A stretch of DNA of 64,000 nucleotides from an uncultured Alphaproteobacteria bacterium (GTDB lineage Bacteria > Pseudomonadota > Alphaproteobacteria > RF32 > CAG-239): the NCBI GenBank assembly GCA_944392315.1, contig CALXWH010000007.1, positions 18,734-82,733 of the forward strand, written 5' to 3'. Both the position numbers and the translations under genes were made by a program. The notes below the pieces were generated by a model. The model was not told the DNA's origin, did no database searches, and was given only the letters and a program-made list of their open reading frames with translations. Positions 62,662 through 64,000 of the stretch are shown one piece after another. The first letter of the stretch is position 1. The number at the start of each line of letters is the position of its first letter.

Positions 62662-63318
62662 TTACTCCTGAACAGAAAGCTTTGATAAAATCCTGAGCAA
62701 ATAATGAGCAAAATTAAGCATCTCTAAAGCCTGTTCTTTATCAATGTTAATCATATGATGACTGCTTGGATTTTTAATAAAACCAATAGCCCCAGCAAAA
62801 AGCTGCACAATTGCTTCTTTTTCAGCATCAGTCCATTCTGTATCTATTAAAGGTCCATTATCCTTATTAAAAGCTTTCCTCATTAGAGGCACGCCTTTTT
62901 CAGTTTTAGCATACTTACCTTTTAATCTTACAACAGATTCAACATATTTAAATGCCTCAAACACCGCTGAGGAACAATGATTATCTACAATCAATGAAAC
63001 AATTGTGTCATCAAATAATTCAAAATCTGAGTTTTTTATGTTTTGTAGCCAAGAATTTAACTCATTTTGAATTTTTAATTTCATCGCTTCTAATACATCT
63101 GCCTTTCCCCAATATGGATATGTATATACTTCAAATCTATAACCATATTTTTTTTCAAATTCATTTATTTTTTGCATCGTGGAATTGTATAGACTATCAC
63201 TTAGTCCATAAAAAGTTAAAACTTGCCACCCTTGTTGAATTTGATTGATTGGAAATTTCTGTTTTAATGCATTCTCTATTTCTTGAAGTAATGTTTTTAT
63301 ATCTGTCAATCTATTCAT
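62662..63318 (-). CDS. TIGR02391 (Ymh) family protein
   Basis: 218 residues. The C-terminal domain has LFAGAIGFIKNPSSHHMINIDKEQALEMLNFAHYLLRIL, the TIGR02391 pattern, which is HEPN-related with an RNPxxH-like motif; here Arg is Lys (Lys182-Asn-Pro-Ser-Ser-His187). The N-terminal half is helical with YWGKADVLEAMK. Family members occur in restriction and defence islands. It begins 8 bases inside the hsdS frame, so it is coupled to it. Confidence 0.8.
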   Translation of the reverse strand: MNRLTDIKTLLQEIENALKQKFPINQIQQGWQVLTFYGLSDSLYNSTMQKINEFEKKYGYRFEVYTYPYWGKADVLEAMKLKIQNELNSWLQNIKNSDFELFDDTIVSLIVDNHCSSAVFEAFKYVESVVRLKGKYAKTEKGVPLMRKAFNKDNGPLIDTEWTDAEKEAIVQLFAGAIGFIKNPSSHHMINIDKEQALEMLNFAHYLLRILSKLSVQE

Positions 63319-64000
63319 TATTGCTATTCCAGATAGAGTTGATTTTGTTGGAGATTTTTTGTTGATTGATTTCTATTAGTTTTTTACAAGCATCAACATA
63401 TTGTTCTTCTTGTTCAATTTGAGCGACGATAGCTTTCTGCTCTTCAAGCGGGGGAAGAGGAATATCCGTATTGGATACAATATTACTATTAAGATTATTA
63501 ACAACTCCTCCTGTTGCATGTTGGGAAAATTGTTTATAAACAATTGGAGATGATAAAATATAATACATATAATTCTTTATATATAAGCATTCTGTTTTAG
63601 GTTTTAACAATAACCATCCGTCATGGATACAACCGGATGTCTTCATTATATATGGTCGCCCAAAGCTCATAGAGTTGGATAGAATAAAATCACCTTCTTG
63701 AACATATTTAGACTTTTTTGCACCTTCTATTGTAATTTTTTCTTTTGTTGATGTAATGTACTTATCTCCCTCTTTTACATCTCCAATTTTAATCCAATTT
63801 ATACCATTTTCTTCAGATGTAATATAATTATTTATAGGTCTTGGAGATGCTCCTCTTGACACATCACATATTTCACCAATCTTAACTTTTTCCCAGTTGG
63901 GGTTGATGGTAAAGGTGGGTTTCCAATTATCTACAACCTTTTGAGCTCCGTCTATAATGGCTTGGTATTGGTCTAATTCTTTAACAATTTCTTCTTGAAC
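63311..64000 (-). CDS. hsdS: Type I restriction-modification specificity subunit, partial
   Basis: 229 residues visible; the gene runs off the right edge and its start is not seen. The C-terminal target recognition domain begins at WEKVKIGEICDVSRGASPRPI and includes SKYVQEGDFILSNSMSFGRPYIM, ATGGVVNNLNSNIVSNTDIPLPPLEEQKAIV, the usual end of HsdS. Before it, VKELDQYQAIIDGAQKVVDNWKPTF is the conserved central helix. HsdS gives DNA sequence specificity to the HsdM/HsdR complex, which would lie beyond the window. Starts the terminal operon. Confidence 0.92.
   Translation of the reverse strand, partial: VQEEIVKELDQYQAIIDGAQKVVDNWKPTFTINPNWEKVKIGEICDVSRGASPRPINNYITSEENGINWIKIGDVKEGDKYITSTKEKITIEGAKKSKYVQEGDFILSNSMSFGRPYIMKTSGCIHDGWLLLKPKTECLYIKNYMYYILSSPIVYKQFSQHATGGVVNNLNSNIVSNTDIPLPPLEEQKAIVAQIEQEEQYVDACKKLIEINQQKISNKINSIWNSNNE

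Larger units (their letters stand above)
55266..64000. mobile_element. Integrated mobile island at tRNA-Met (left end, right end outside window)
   Basis: From the tRNA-Met to the window's edge: a large serine recombinase next to the tRNA, then small unknown genes, DUF2188 and other island-type proteins, and a type I restriction gene with its neighbours. No housekeeping genes appear in the last 8.7 kb. The other attachment site is not visible. It could be an integrative conjugative or mobilizable element, or a prophage remnant; no structural phage or conjugation genes are in view. Confidence 0.8.

Overview
The window reads as chromosome of an AT-rich Gram-negative bacterium, most likely an uncultured, host-associated alphaproteobacterium. 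This rests on an alphaproteobacterial-looking Hfq followed by hflX, a KdsB (LPS Kdo activation), SlyX with its PPPHY tail, AnmK, RmuC and class II LysRS, together with low GC and many short intergenic gaps with clear sigma70-type promoters and intrinsic terminators. The exact lineage is inference. Genes sit on both strands in short operons.

Layout. 1-4.2 kb: housekeeping genes (flavin reductase-like protein, leucyl aminopeptidase, Sua5/TsaC, HxlR regulator). 4.4-13.8 kb: a surface-appendage region with a small membrane-anchored partner and a 1413-residue protein carrying a perfect type IV prepilin N-terminus, then an IS200/IS605 element inserted just behind it, MalQ, and a PilS-like pilin-domain protein. 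13.9-25.7 kb: lysS, a DUF218 protein, two membrane-anchored glycosyltransferase-like proteins, hfq-hflX, a membrane-anchored GH24 lysozyme-like protein, a GT-C glycosyltransferase, kdsB and a histidine phosphatase. 25.8-26.5 kb is a gene-free stretch with degenerate repeats that may be a relic of an IS21-type end. 26.5-33.6 kb: accessory genes (hexapeptide acetyltransferase, DUF805, TIM-barrel isomerase, HExxH lipoprotein, tRNA-Ser, two related lipoproteins around a Pro-rich membrane protein). 33.8-55.0 kb: cell-wall recycling and synthesis (anmK, a Bacillota-like murG), rmuC, leucine-rich and MORN-repeat proteins, thrS, glycosyltransferase, hydrolase, TPR-methyltransferase fusion, a second HExxH protein, slyX, lemA, a Schlafen/AlbA_2 protein, rnhA, MATE transporter and a membrane-tethered flavodoxin.

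From 55.27 kb to the right edge lies an integrated mobile island. Its large serine recombinase is antisense to, and its reading frame ends inside, a tRNA-Met gene. The island carries small unknown proteins, a pentapeptide-like/HTH fusion protein, a DUF2188 protein, a gene with a striking palindromic operator, and at the edge a compact four-gene operon: a type I restriction specificity subunit (HsdS, cut by the window), a TIGR02391 (Ymh) protein, a DUF4160 protein and a protein with a HEPN-type R-x4-H motif. These last genes overlap or nearly touch, which suggests one co-translated defence module. This is the most interesting accessory content here; the giant prepilin locus is the second.
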